A stretch of 25,864 bases of DNA, taken from Synergistales bacterium. Lineage in GTDB: Bacteria; Synergistota; Synergistia; Synergistales; Aminobacteriaceae. Position 1 is the stretch's first letter; every line of letters starts with the position of its first letter. Of the stretch, positions 1 through 8,012 are shown piece by piece. The translations under genes were made by a program, and so were the position numbers. The stretch covers positions 1 through 25,864 of the forward strand of contig BNVH01000058.1 of NCBI GenBank assembly GCA_025997955.1. Reading direction: 5' to 3'. Under the pieces are notes generated by a model, which did not search any database, was not told where the DNA came from, and saw only the letters and a list, made by a program, of their open reading frames with translations.

Positions 1-1212
1 GATTTGAAACAACTGAAACTGGGTCTCTCCGTGCAACAGGAAGGTCTTCCGTTATCTGGAGAGTTATTGTCCGGTAACAAATCAGATCAGGTTTGGAACC
101 CTCACGCCGTTCAGGAGCTTTCAGAGTTGCTTAAGGGTAAGGGATACGAAAAGACGATATTCCTTGCGGACTGCGCACTGGTATCGACGGACAGCCTTGC
201 GAAGATGGCAGAACAGAAGATTCAATTCATCTCACGCTTACCTGAAACTTTCGGCTTATCTGAGGAACTGAAAACAGAGGCCTGGAAGCGGGACAAATGG
301 GAAGATTTCGGTTGTCTTACGGAGAAACCTACAGAAAAGACGGCCAGTTACAGAGGCTGGCAAACAAAACGTGAGATAGAGGGAAGGCAGTTCGGCTTTA
401 TCGTGGTTCATTCGTCAAACCTGGAAAAACGCAAAGAACAGTCTTTGAATCGTAACCAGAAAGAACTTCGCAAACAAAGCGAGGAGCTTCAGAAACAGTC
501 TTTCGCCTGTGAACCCGACGCTATGCGAGCAAGCGAGAAACTGCGGGAACTTGCGGAGAAGAAAGGTTTTGAGAGTAGTATTTCTCTGAAGAAAGTAGAA
601 GTATTGAACTACAGACACAAGGGTCGTCCTAAACAAGGAGAAATACCCGAAGTACGGATAACCTATCAGGCAGAGGTGAAGATAGGCGATATGAAGGCGT
701 CAATTTTAGAGGACAAAAAACGACAGGCGTCAACATTTGTGTTGGTCTGTAACCTGTCGGAAGAGAAGTCGGCTAAAGAGATACTGAAGGACTACAAAAA
801 CCAGGATAAAGTCGAACAGGGCTTTAAGTTTCTAAAACAACCCATGTATATGGGGCCAATCTACACGAATAAAGAAAGCCGGGTGGAAGCGTTGGGTTAC
901 ATATTCCTCTTGGTATTGTTGCTGGCAAAGTATCTCGAATATCGTGTACGAGTTAGCATGGCGCAAAGCGGAGAGATTCTCAAGGTCGGAGGACAGAAGG
1001 TTCCCCGACCTTCCACTAAGTCGATCATAGAAATACTCGACATGGTATTGATTCTTTCTGTATCCGGGCAACTAACATTACCGGATAACATATACAAAGA
1101 CGCGTTAAGAATAATCCATTGGGCTGGTTTTGAAGAACGTGTTTACGTTTGCGGCGAGACAGCTGATACCTTTGTAAAAAATCCCCCGCCGCTTTCTTTA
1201 AGTAAAAAATGA
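1..1212 (+). CDS. IS1634-like DDE transposase, 5'-truncated by the window edge
   Basis: The reading frame is open from base 1 and ends at TGA 1210-1212, so about 403 C-terminal residues are visible and the start lies off-window. The opening D-L-K-Q-L-K-L-G-L followed by EGLPLSGELLSGNKSD matches the catalytic core of IS1634/IS4-type transposases, whose second acidic residue lies in this kind of block. Further on, VLVCNLSEEKSAKEILKDY and KVEQGFKFLK carry the family's conserved glutamate near the C terminus, followed by a hydrophobic stretch (YIFLLVLLLAKYLEYRVRV). The domain is intact to its end, so nothing visible shows it is dead. The element would act on its own DNA ends; its right terminal repeat was not identified. 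Family assignment is from recognised motifs. Confidence 0.85.
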   Translation, partial: DLKQLKLGLSVQQEGLPLSGELLSGNKSDQVWNPHAVQELSELLKGKGYEKTIFLADCALVSTDSLAKMAEQKIQFISRLPETFGLSEELKTEAWKRDKWEDFGCLTEKPTEKTASYRGWQTKREIEGRQFGFIVVHSSNLEKRKEQSLNRNQKELRKQSEELQKQSFACEPDAMRASEKLRELAEKKGFESSISLKKVEVLNYRHKGRPKQGEIPEVRITYQAEVKIGDMKASILEDKKRQASTFVLVCNLSEEKSAKEILKDYKNQDKVEQGFKFLKQPMYMGPIYTNKESRVEALGYIFLLVLLLAKYLEYRVRVSMAQSGEILKVGGQKVPRPSTKSIIEILDMVLILSVSGQLTLPDNIYKDALRIIHWAGFEERVYVCGETADTFVKNPPPLSLSKK

Positions 1213-1224
1213 GGGTTCTATGAA

Positions 1225-1259
1225 AAAAATCGACTGAAATTCAGCTTAGTCTGATTTTT
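1225..1259 (+). terminator. Hairpin after the transposase, probable terminator
   Basis: AAAAATC (1225-1231) pairs with GATTTTT (1253-1259). Inside it ACT (1233-1235) can pair with AGT (1248-1250), and CTGAAATTCAG is itself palindromic. The A-rich left arm and T-rich right arm make it usable as a terminator in both directions. It lies 13 bp after the transposase stop. Confidence 0.5.
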
Positions 1260-1406
1260 GCCTATCGCGTCATTGCGTCTGCGATTCTCAGGCGCTGTTG
1301 TTTCATGTCCTGTTATTGGCTCTCTTGAATATATAAACTCTAAAGTTGCGCGGAACAGGAAAAATAATTGACTGAAAATTCTGACTGCGAAATGGAGGAT
1401 ATATAT

Positions 1407-1520
1407 ATTACTTTATATATATTATTTTATATTTATTACATTATACTTATTACATTATACTTATTACATTATACTTATTATTTTATATCTATATAATGTT
1501 ATATATATTACGTTATACTT
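1407..1520. repeat. AT-rich 14-bp minisatellite
   Basis: Units of the form ATTACATTATACTT follow each other at 14-bp steps from 1407, 1421, 1435, 1449, 1463, 1477 and 1491, with a last unit at 1507 after a 2-bp offset. The units at 1435, 1449 and 1463 are identical; the outer ones vary (ATTACTTTATATAT, ATTATTTTATATTT, ATTACGTTATACTT). No gene overlaps it. It fills most of the 410-bp gap between the transposase and the nitroreductase gene. Confidence 0.85.
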
Positions 1521-1572
1521 AATATATTTTATTTTTTGTTGTTGGCCGATTTGAGCTATTTTCAACCGCACT

Positions 1573-1605
1573 CTTTATAATTACAATAAGGGTATTATTA
1601 TAAAG
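1573..1605 (+). promoter_or_regulatory. Inverted repeat over the putative -10 of the nitroreductase gene
   Basis: CTTTATAAT (1573-1581) and ATTATAAAG (1597-1605) are perfect inverted 9-mers 15 bp apart. The left arm contains TATAAT (1576-1581), a good -10 box; a weak TTGAGC lies 19 bp upstream at 1551-1556. The right arm leads into the AAAGAAAGGTGG ribosome-binding site of the next gene. It could be an operator at the promoter or an RNA hairpin near the ribosome-binding site. The symmetry is seen; the function is inferred. Confidence 0.4.
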
Positions 1606-1622
1606 AAAGGTGGATCTTACTT

Positions 1623-2129
1623 ATGAATTTTCAGGAAGTATTGGACAAACGATATTCGGTGCGCAATTTTGAGGATACGCCCTTGGAAAGCGAAAAGCTC
1701 GCTTCGATATTAGAAGCGGCGCGTATCGCCCCGACGGCGGGAAACAAACAGCCGCAGCGTATACTTGTCGTGCGGAAGCCAGAGGAACTCGAAAAAATCG
1801 ACCTTTGTACGCCATGCCGTTACGGCGCGCCGACTGTATTGATAGTGTGTTATGACAAAACCGTTTGCTGGGTACGGCCATTTGACGGCGAGAACAGCGG
1901 GCAGGTGGACGATAGTATTGTGGGCACTTATATAATGCTCAAAGCGGAGTCTCTCGGAGTGGGCTCGGTTTGGGTGATGAAATTCGACCCGGCCAAAACG
2001 GTGGAACAGTTCAAACTGCCGGAGAATATTGTCCCGGTGGCGATGCTTGTTTTGGGATACGCGACAAAGGACGCGGAGCCAGCTGAAAGGCATAGTCAGC
2101 GTTTTCCAATAGAGCAGATGCTCCTTTAG
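1623..2129 (+). CDS. Nitroreductase family protein (FMN-dependent)
   Basis: This 168-residue protein begins MNFQEVLDKRYSVRNFEDTP, the usual N-terminal signature of FMN-binding nitroreductases (R-Y-S-V-R contacts the flavin phosphate). LEAARIAPTAGNKQPQ, the second flavin-binding block, follows at about residues 31-46. The C-terminal half (VDDSIVGTYIMLKAESLGVGSVWV and VLGYATKD) is the conserved flavin and dimer region. Such enzymes reduce nitro compounds, quinones or similar substrates with NAD(P)H; the true substrate cannot be read from sequence. Length is at the short end for the family (the related SagB-type and BluB enzymes are longer). An AAAGGTGG site lies 9-16 bp before the ATG. It stands alone, 88 bp before the purine permease gene. 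Confidence 0.9.
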   Translation: MNFQEVLDKRYSVRNFEDTPLESEKLASILEAARIAPTAGNKQPQRILVVRKPEELEKIDLCTPCRYGAPTVLIVCYDKTVCWVRPFDGENSGQVDDSIVGTYIMLKAESLGVGSVWVMKFDPAKTVEQFKLPENIVPVAMLVLGYATKDAEPAERHSQRFPIEQMLL

Positions 2130-2217
2130 ATAGCAGTCGGGTTGCATCGGGGAAGTATCCAGAGGCGCTCATTGAATTGGATTTTGTGGCGGATGCTATG
2201 ATAAAGAAAGGAAGGGA

Positions 2218-3654
2218 ATGGAGCAAATGAAACAGAACGGTTTTATTGATAGATATTTTATGATCTCGGAACGCGGGAGCAGCGTTTGGACTGAGACGCT
2301 GGGCGGAGTGGTGACTTTTATGGCTATGGCCTATATTCTGGTGGTACACCCAAGTATCATGGCCGCGGACGGAAAAGGTATGCCTCGGGAAGCTGTTTTT
2401 ATGGCGACGGCGCTGATTGCCGCCGCGTCGACAATCGTCATGGGTCTTTGGGCAAAACTGCCCTTCGCCTTGGCTCCGGGAATGGGCTCCAATATCATCA
2501 TGATAGGCTTGGTGACGGCGGGCTTAGCGACATGGCAGCAGGGAATAGGGATGGTTGTTATCTCGGGCGCGCTTTTCATGTTGGTGAGCTATCCCATTCT
2601 CAAACCTCTGTATATCCTTGGCGTCCGGGACAAAAAAATCTTGGATTTCAACTTGCGCAAAGTGGTAGTGGACGCTATTCCCGTCAGCGTGAAGTTCGGC
2701 GTGAGTTTTTGTATAGGATTACAGCTCGTGGTGCTGGGCGCGGGATCGTCGGGCATACGCTTAGCGTTGGTCGCTAATAACGCTTTCGTGCTCGGCAACC
2801 TGATGGAGCCTCGGGTGATTCTTGGACTTGTGGGCCTTATAGCTATTTTGGCGATGGTGTTCTTGCAAAGAAAAAACGGACGCGCCCTGATACAGGGCGG
2901 TTACCTTATCGGAATGCTGCTCATCACGGGCGCGGCTATATATTTGGAAATGGTGAAGATGCCGAGCTCGATGGTTCGGACTCCGCCGAGCGTCTTGCCG
3001 GTGCTGTGGGCGTTCGATTTTCGCGGCGCTTGGGCGATAGAATATTTGCCCTACATCTTGGTGTTTTTTATGGGCGACTTTTTCTCGACGGCCGGCACCG
3101 CCCTCGCCTGCGCGGAAAAAGCCGGGCTGATGGACGATGCGGGGAACGTCCCGAAGCTGAACGAGGTCTTTTGGGTGGACTCGCTCTTTAGCGTCATAGG
3201 CGCTTTTTTTGGTCTGACGGTGGTGACGACGTTCGTTGAGTCAAGCGCTGGTGTTGAGTCCGGGGCCAAAACAGGTTTTGCTTCTATAGTGACAGGCGCG
3301 CTGTTCATAGCCGCGCTATTTTTGTCGCCTGTGTTCTTGATGATCCCGCCTATGGCCACGGGAGCCGCGCTAATAGCGGTGGGCGTGGGGATGATGATGG
3401 GCGTGCGGCGCATAGTGGAGCAGACCAAAAACGATCAGTTGGAGCTTATCTCGGTGCTGCTGATGATCGCCTATTACTCCCTTCTCCGCAACACAGCGGG
3501 CGCTATGTGCTTCGGAATCGTGATGAACACTGTACTTAGATGTATCCAATTCGTTTTTAACCCTACGAAGCCGGACCCGGTGAAACTCGCGTCGGGTATA
3601 GGGCTGTTCTTGCTGGGGATGAGTTATTTTGCCGTACAGATTTGGTCAGCATAG
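2218..3654 (+). CDS. NCS2-family purine permease (AzgA-like)
   Basis: A 478-residue, almost wholly hydrophobic protein with about 12-14 membrane segments. WTETLGGVVTFMAMAYILVV near residues 23-42 and ALAPGMGSN near residues 85-93 match the AzgA branch of the nucleobase-cation symporter-2 family (adenine, guanine or hypoxanthine uptake), where the usual text is A-P-G-M-G-x-N. It lies in the inner membrane and would import a purine base with protons. The neighbour 12 bp downstream is an adenine deaminase-like gene, which supports adenine or a related purine as substrate; the two look like one uptake-and-deamination operon. The ATG is preceded by AAAGAAAGGAAGGGA. No purine riboswitch is visible in the 88-bp leader. 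Confidence 0.9.
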   Translation: MEQMKQNGFIDRYFMISERGSSVWTETLGGVVTFMAMAYILVVHPSIMAADGKGMPREAVFMATALIAAASTIVMGLWAKLPFALAPGMGSNIIMIGLVTAGLATWQQGIGMVVISGALFMLVSYPILKPLYILGVRDKKILDFNLRKVVVDAIPVSVKFGVSFCIGLQLVVLGAGSSGIRLALVANNAFVLGNLMEPRVILGLVGLIAILAMVFLQRKNGRALIQGGYLIGMLLITGAAIYLEMVKMPSSMVRTPPSVLPVLWAFDFRGAWAIEYLPYILVFFMGDFFSTAGTALACAEKAGLMDDAGNVPKLNEVFWVDSLFSVIGAFFGLTVVTTFVESSAGVESGAKTGFASIVTGALFIAALFLSPVFLMIPPMATGAALIAVGVGMMMGVRRIVEQTKNDQLELISVLLMIAYYSLLRNTAGAMCFGIVMNTVLRCIQFVFNPTKPDPVKLASGIGLFLLGMSYFAVQIWSA

Positions 3655-3666
3655 GAGGCGTGAACC

Positions 3667-5451
3667 TTGAGAAAATTGGATTTATGGCGATACGCGGACA
3701 TGGATGCGCTATCCCGCGCCGCTTTGGGCGAGATAGCGGCGGACTTGGCCGTAGTGAACTGCCGCCTTGTTAATGTGGCGACGCATCAAATTTACCCCGC
3801 GGAGGTCTATATCAAAAATGGCGTTATAGTCTACGTCGAGAGCATGGAAAGCGAGTTTCATATCTCAAAAGCCAACGCCGCCGTTGTGTATGACGCGCGC
3901 GGCGGATACCTGTTACCGGGGCTGCTGGACTCGCACCTGCACGTCGAAAGCTCCATGCTGACGCCCTACAACTTCGGGTGTGGCGTGGCGGTTCACGGCA
4001 CTACCGGCGTCTTCACGGACTGCCACGAGATAGTGAACGTGGCCGGCAGGGAGGCCTTCGCTTATATGCTGGAGGACGGCAAGAGCTCGCCGATTCGCCA
4101 GTTTATGCTTATTCCCTCCTGCGTGCCGTCGGTACCGGGCTTGGAAAACGCGGGCGCAACCATAGTGCCCGAGGATATACGCGAGATGAGCAAGTTAGAC
4201 GCCGAGTTGGTGGTTGGTCTGGCGGAGGTGATGAACTACCCTCAGGTCGTGAGGGGCGAAAAACTCATGACCGATATATTAAAGGCGGCGCGGGAAAGCG
4301 AGCTATACCTGCAGAGCCATTATTACAGGCTGTTTGGCCGCGACTTGGCGGCTTATCTGATTCACGGACTTGGCGGTAACCACGAGCTGCGCACCGCCGA
4401 GGAAGTCAGCGAGACCCTGAGACAGGGCGGCTGGGTAGACCTCAGAGGCGGCAGCTCTATTAGCGTGGGTTTCGGGGAACTGCTGGAACCCATCAAACAA
4501 TCCCCGCACCCCGCCGCTTTGCGCGTGACGGTCTGCACCGACGACAGACACGCGAAAGATATTTTAGAGGGGCACATCAATTTAGTGGTGGCAAAAATGA
4601 TCGCGGAGGGGATAGAGCCGACTGTGGCGATAGCCTGCGCCACGAAAAATATCGCCCAAGAGTACGACATTTCAAACATAGGTGAGGTCGCCGTTGGCAA
4701 GCTCGCCGATATGATAGTCGTACCAGAAATTGAGAAGATGCGGCCTACGGCGGTGTTTGTCGGAGGCAAACTGATAGCGGAGAACCAAAAGCTGTTGACG
4801 AAGGGCAGCCCCGCCGAGAACAAAGTGACGTACAGCGTGAAATTAGACGCTATAAAGCGGAGCGACCTTTTGGTTTCTGTCCCGAAGAAGGGACTTTCGG
4901 AGGTAAATGTGAACGTCATCGACTTCGCCGAGAAAGTCACCACATTGACTCAGGCGTCGCTGCCTGTGGACGAAAACGGCAATCTGCTCGTCACACGCGA
5001 CGACTTGGCCTTCATTACGGTTTTCAACCGGTACGGCCGCGGCAACAGGGCTTTCGCTATCGCCCAAAACTTCGGACTGAAACAGGGCGCTGTGGCGACC
5101 ACCGTTTCGCACGACAGTCATAATTTAGTCGTGATATGGAAAAATATAGACGACGCGGTACGCGCGGTCAATGCGCTCATCGAGGCCGGGGGAGGAGAGG
5201 CTACGTGTATAGGCGGCTCGCTCAGCCTAATTGAGCTGCCGATAGGCGGACTTATGAGCGAACTTCCAGCGGAGCAGGTGGCGGCGAAGTTGGAATCGTA
5301 CCAGGAGCATTTCTACAAGGCCTTCGGCGGAGCCAAGGTATCGCTGCTCAGACCGGCGACCACCTCGCTTATCGTGTCGCCGGGGTATAAGGTGTCCGAC
5401 GTGGGAATAGTGGACGTGCTCGCCCAAAAACTTATACCGCTTTTCCCATAG
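3667..5451 (+). CDS. ade: Adenine deaminase-like amidohydrolase
   Basis: 594 residues, the usual length of bacterial adenine deaminase (adenine to hypoxanthine plus ammonia, with a metal centre). Metal-binding blocks are visible: GLLDSHLHVESSM (His90, His92), FTDCHEIVNVAG (His120), GLAEVMN (Glu187), and a C-T-D-D-R-H block with Asp292. The C-terminal domain (residues ~420-594) has the usual GNRAFAIAQNFGLKQGA and DSHN text. It departs from typical adenine deaminases where D-G-H is expected: here it reads LQSHYYRLFGRDLAAY (His218), and the usual S-D-H-E is G-N-H-E (His239). The histidines are kept but their neighbours differ, so a related purine or pterin substrate is possible. The start is TTG with GGAGG 7 bp upstream, 12 bp after the permease stop, which suggests one operon. 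Confidence 0.85.
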   Translation: MRKLDLWRYADMDALSRAALGEIAADLAVVNCRLVNVATHQIYPAEVYIKNGVIVYVESMESEFHISKANAAVVYDARGGYLLPGLLDSHLHVESSMLTPYNFGCGVAVHGTTGVFTDCHEIVNVAGREAFAYMLEDGKSSPIRQFMLIPSCVPSVPGLENAGATIVPEDIREMSKLDAELVVGLAEVMNYPQVVRGEKLMTDILKAARESELYLQSHYYRLFGRDLAAYLIHGLGGNHELRTAEEVSETLRQGGWVDLRGGSSISVGFGELLEPIKQSPHPAALRVTVCTDDRHAKDILEGHINLVVAKMIAEGIEPTVAIACATKNIAQEYDISNIGEVAVGKLADMIVVPEIEKMRPTAVFVGGKLIAENQKLLTKGSPAENKVTYSVKLDAIKRSDLLVSVPKKGLSEVNVNVIDFAEKVTTLTQASLPVDENGNLLVTRDDLAFITVFNRYGRGNRAFAIAQNFGLKQGAVATTVSHDSHNLVVIWKNIDDAVRAVNALIEAGGGEATCIGGSLSLIELPIGGLMSELPAEQVAAKLESYQEHFYKAFGGAKVSLLRPATTSLIVSPGYKVSDVGIVDVLAQKLIPLFP

Positions 5452-5462
5452 ACCGTATGTGA

Positions 5463-5491
5463 TTGACAGCAAAGAAAAAGTACCTTAGAAT
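5463..5491 (+). promoter_or_regulatory. Sigma-70 promoter of leuA
   Basis: TTGACA (5463-5468) and TAGAAT (5486-5491) are separated by exactly 17 bp, a near-perfect housekeeping promoter. Transcription would start near 5498, giving a leader of about 85 bases before the leuA start. I see no T-box or leader peptide rich in Leu in this stretch. Confidence 0.75.
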
Positions 5492-5583
5492 TCTAACTTT
5501 CTATACTCTCGGCTTACCTTGGTCAAACAGATAGGCGGACTATTTTAATTGCGGATTATTTTGATATGGAAAGGATGATTTCT

Positions 5584-7173
5584 TTGGGCAAGGATAGAAT
5601 TTTCATTTTCGACACCACGCTGCGCGACGGGGAACAGGCGGCGGGGGGTAACCTGAACGTCACGGAAAAACTGCAAATAGCGCGCCAGCTGAGTCGCTTG
5701 GGCGTCGACGTCATAGAGGCCGGCTTCCCGGCCTCGTCGCCGGGCGACTTCGCCTGCGTGTCGGCCATAGCGGAATCAATCGGAAAAAAAGCGAGGCCGG
5801 ACGGGTCGACGCCTATCATAGCGGGGCTTTCCCGAACGACGGAGCAAGACGTTCGAGCCGCGTATGACGCCGTGAAAGAGGCGAAACGCCACCGCATTCA
5901 TATCTTTATAGCGACTAGCCCTATCCATATGGAGCACAAGCTCCATATGACGCCGGAGGACGTATTAAAAGAGATTCGCTTCTCGGTTTCGTTGGCAAAG
6001 GGGTTAGTGGATGACGTCGAGTTCTCAGCCGAGGACGCCAGCCGTTCGGAGCTTCCCTTCGTGATAGAGGCGTTCAAGACAGCCGTGGAGTCTGGAGCGA
6101 CGACGCTGAACATCCCAGATACGGTCGGCTACGCGACGCCGGAGGAGTTTCAGAGCTTCTGCCACGCGATAATCGAGGGCGTGAAAGCGCCCGCCAGCGT
6201 CGTCTACTCAGTTCACTGCCATAACGACTTGGGGCTCGCCGTCTCTAACTCCTTAGCCGCGGTGCTCGCCGGTGTGCGTCAGGTCGAGTGCACTATTAAC
6301 GGCCTTGGCGAGAGGGCCGGCAACGCGTCTCTTGAGGAAATAGCCATGGCCGTCAAGATGCGCATAGACCGATACGGCGCAAAGACCAATCTCGACACGA
6401 CGAAGCTCCAGGCGACCAGCGCCTTGGTGTCGCGTCTTTCCGGCGTCATTGTGCCGCCTAATAAGGCCATAGTCGGAGCCAACGCCTTCGCTCATCAGGC
6501 CGGCATCCACCAGCACGGCGTCTTGATGAATCCCCTCACCTACGAGATAATGAAACCAGAAGACGTCGGCGCGTCCGGCACGGAGTTGGTGTTGGGCAAG
6601 CACTCAGGCCGTCATGCTTTCCGCGACCGAATCGAACACCTCGGCTACGTCTTAACGGACGACCAAGTTCAGACGGCTTTTCAGCTCTTCAAAAAGCTCT
6701 GCGACAGCAAAAAAGGCATATCCGACGAGGACATAGCCGCCATGATAGCGGACGAGATTCTGTCCGTCACAACCGAGAACCTTTACGACCTCAAGCACTG
6801 CTCCGTCAAGACCGGCGACGGCCCCACTCTGGCTGTAATCACGCTGAGCTGCGGGGACGGCGGCGAAATAAGCGACGCCGCGACGGGCAACGGCCCAATC
6901 GACGCCGCGTACCGCGCTATCAGGCGCGCCATCGACTTGGAGCCGGAGCTGCTCACCTTCAATATCAAGGCCACCAGCGACCGCTCGGACGCGTTGGGAG
7001 AGACGACAGTGCTCCTGCGCTCCGGGGAAGTGACAGCGCCGGGACGGGCCGTCAGCACAGATGTTATAGAGTCCGCCGTAAAGGCCTTCATCAGCGGCGT
7101 CAACCGACTCCACGTCATAGCGGAGGCGCGCAAAGTCGAGCTTGTCAAAAAGCCGAAAAACCACTACGAATAA
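5584..7173 (+). CDS. leuA: 2-isopropylmalate synthase
   Basis: Catalyses condensation of acetyl-CoA with 2-oxoisovalerate, the first committed step of leucine synthesis. The DRE-TIM catalytic domain starts with FIFDTTLRDGEQAAGG, followed by EAGFPASSPGDF, the metal-binding HCHNDLG block and the NGLGERAGN block, then HQAGIHQHGVL and LGKHSGRHAF. The C-terminal region (after about residue 395) is the leucine-binding regulatory domain, so feedback control is likely. The frame is open from an ATG at 5566, but that codon has no ribosome-binding site. The TTG at 5584 has GGAAAGGA (5568-5575) 8 bp upstream and gives a protein starting at the conserved GKDRIFIFDTTLRDG, so I prefer it (529 residues). 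A citramalate synthase or homocitrate synthase role is less likely. It is transcribed alone from the promoter at 5463, with a terminator at 7190. Confidence 0.93.
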   Translation: MGKDRIFIFDTTLRDGEQAAGGNLNVTEKLQIARQLSRLGVDVIEAGFPASSPGDFACVSAIAESIGKKARPDGSTPIIAGLSRTTEQDVRAAYDAVKEAKRHRIHIFIATSPIHMEHKLHMTPEDVLKEIRFSVSLAKGLVDDVEFSAEDASRSELPFVIEAFKTAVESGATTLNIPDTVGYATPEEFQSFCHAIIEGVKAPASVVYSVHCHNDLGLAVSNSLAAVLAGVRQVECTINGLGERAGNASLEEIAMAVKMRIDRYGAKTNLDTTKLQATSALVSRLSGVIVPPNKAIVGANAFAHQAGIHQHGVLMNPLTYEIMKPEDVGASGTELVLGKHSGRHAFRDRIEHLGYVLTDDQVQTAFQLFKKLCDSKKGISDEDIAAMIADEILSVTTENLYDLKHCSVKTGDGPTLAVITLSCGDGGEISDAATGNGPIDAAYRAIRRAIDLEPELLTFNIKATSDRSDALGETTVLLRSGEVTAPGRAVSTDVIESAVKAFISGVNRLHVIAEARKVELVKKPKNHYE

Positions 7174-7189
7174 GGGAATTGGACGTTTT

Positions 7190-7220
7190 AAAGCGCCCGC
7201 GTCGCGCGGGGCGCTTTCTT
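7190..7220 (+). terminator. Rho-independent terminator of leuA
   Basis: AAAGCGCCC (7190-7198) pairs with GGGCGCTTT (7209-7217), extended inside by GCG/CGC with one bulged G and a TCG loop; TTTCTTCT follows. It begins 16 bp after the leuA stop. Confidence 0.85.
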
Positions 7221-7229
7221 CTAAATTCT

Positions 7230-7243
7230 GTACTACTCAGGAC
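7230..7243. mobile_element. Short relic resembling the IS66 terminus at the right edge
   Basis: GTACTACTCAGGAC matches GTAACTACTCAGGAC at 25743-25757, with one A missing. The latter is the end of the IS66-like element at the right window edge. No transposase remains nearby, so this would be a footprint left by loss of an element, or a chance match of 12 uninterrupted bases. Confidence 0.35.
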
Positions 7244-7260
7244 AAAAAAGCTGTAGAGTG

Positions 7261-7280
7261 GCTCCGCAAAGTAGCGGAGC
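7261..7280. other. Perfect hairpin at the left border of the tandem duplication
   Basis: GCTCCGC (7261-7267) and GCGGAGC (7274-7280) are perfect inverted repeats with a 6-base loop. Repeat copy 1 starts at 7279, inside the 3' arm. The structure lacks a T-run, so it is not an obvious terminator. Confidence 0.6.
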
Positions 7281-7334
7281 AATGAAACGCATCAGCTCAG
7301 GATAATTTAAGCATTCCGACAATGACGTTGGTAT

Positions 7335-7844
7335 TCACAGGTTTCCCTCGCGATCAGCCGCGATTTCAAATTTTGCCCTCGGTATATGGCAATATCCGTT
7401 CGGATTCTTGTCCAAATAGCTCTGATGGTATTCTTCGGCAGGATAGAACTGCTTCAACGGTTCGCACTCAATGACAACCGGCTTTGTCAGGCTTTCTCCG
7501 AGCGACTCCAGAATAGCGCGAATGGTCGCCGTGTCGGATTCGTCCGTGTAGTAAATACCCGTTCTGTATTGCGCCCCGAAGTCCATGCCTTGCCTATTGA
7601 GAGAGGTGGGGTCGATGACCTTTACGTATAAATCCAAAAGCCGGGTAAGAGGCAGGATTTTTTCATCGTAGATAACCTCCACCGTTTCCGCGTGTCCGGT
7701 GTCGTTGTCGCATACATCGTTATATGTCGGCGCTGCGGTTGAACAGTTGGTGTAACCGACAGCGGACTTCACTGCGACCGGAATCAGAGAGATATACTTT
7801 TACAAGCCCCGAAAACAACATCCCGCGAGATATATAGACTTCAT
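7335..7844 (-). pseudogene. msrA: msrA copy 1, broken by a nonsense codon
   Basis: Aligned with the intact copy at 8887-9396, this copy keeps residues ~40-169 unchanged but its first 35 codons carry 13 substitutions. Codon 15 is CAA changed to TAA. The catalytic block GGCFWG has become GCCFRG (Trp12 to Arg, Gly9 to Cys), and later GVVKTAVGYANG has become VAVKSAVGYTNC. Only two of the 13 coding changes are silent. The reading frame itself is not shifted. A shorter product could start at an internal ATG-like codon near 7772, but it would lack the catalytic cysteine region. There is no deletion, so the loss of function is by point changes alone. Confidence 0.9.
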
Positions 7845-7974
7845 TGCAAGGCTCCTTTTATGAATTTCAGTTGTGAGTTGTTTATCATGTCATATTACAG
7901 CATTTTTTCTCTTAATCCGCAAGGGGGGTTTTTAGAGGTGATCTGTGATTACATTTTTTTATGGGAGTTTAGGT

Positions 7975-7980
7975 TATAAT
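7975..7980 (+). promoter_or_regulatory. -10 box of the PNPOx-like gene (copy 1)
   Basis: TATAAT with no good -35 at the right distance (CATTTT 17 bp upstream, TTACAT at 20 bp). It lies 32 bp before the ATG at 8013, which has AAGGAGGA upstream. Confidence 0.5.
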
Positions 7981-8012
7981 AAATTAACAAGACAAATCAA
8001 GGAGGAATCCTT

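Noticed and set aside
1407..1520. CRISPR array.
   Set aside because: The 14-bp units are contiguous, without spacers, and no cas gene is near.
2130..2217. Purine riboswitch before the NCS2 permease.
   Set aside because: The gap is short and lacks the conserved three-way-junction core; no terminator or sequestering stem could be drawn.
5492..5583. T-box or leucine leader peptide before leuA.
   Set aside because: No specifier-loop pattern, no Leu-rich short frame and no antiterminator/terminator pair in the 85-base leader.
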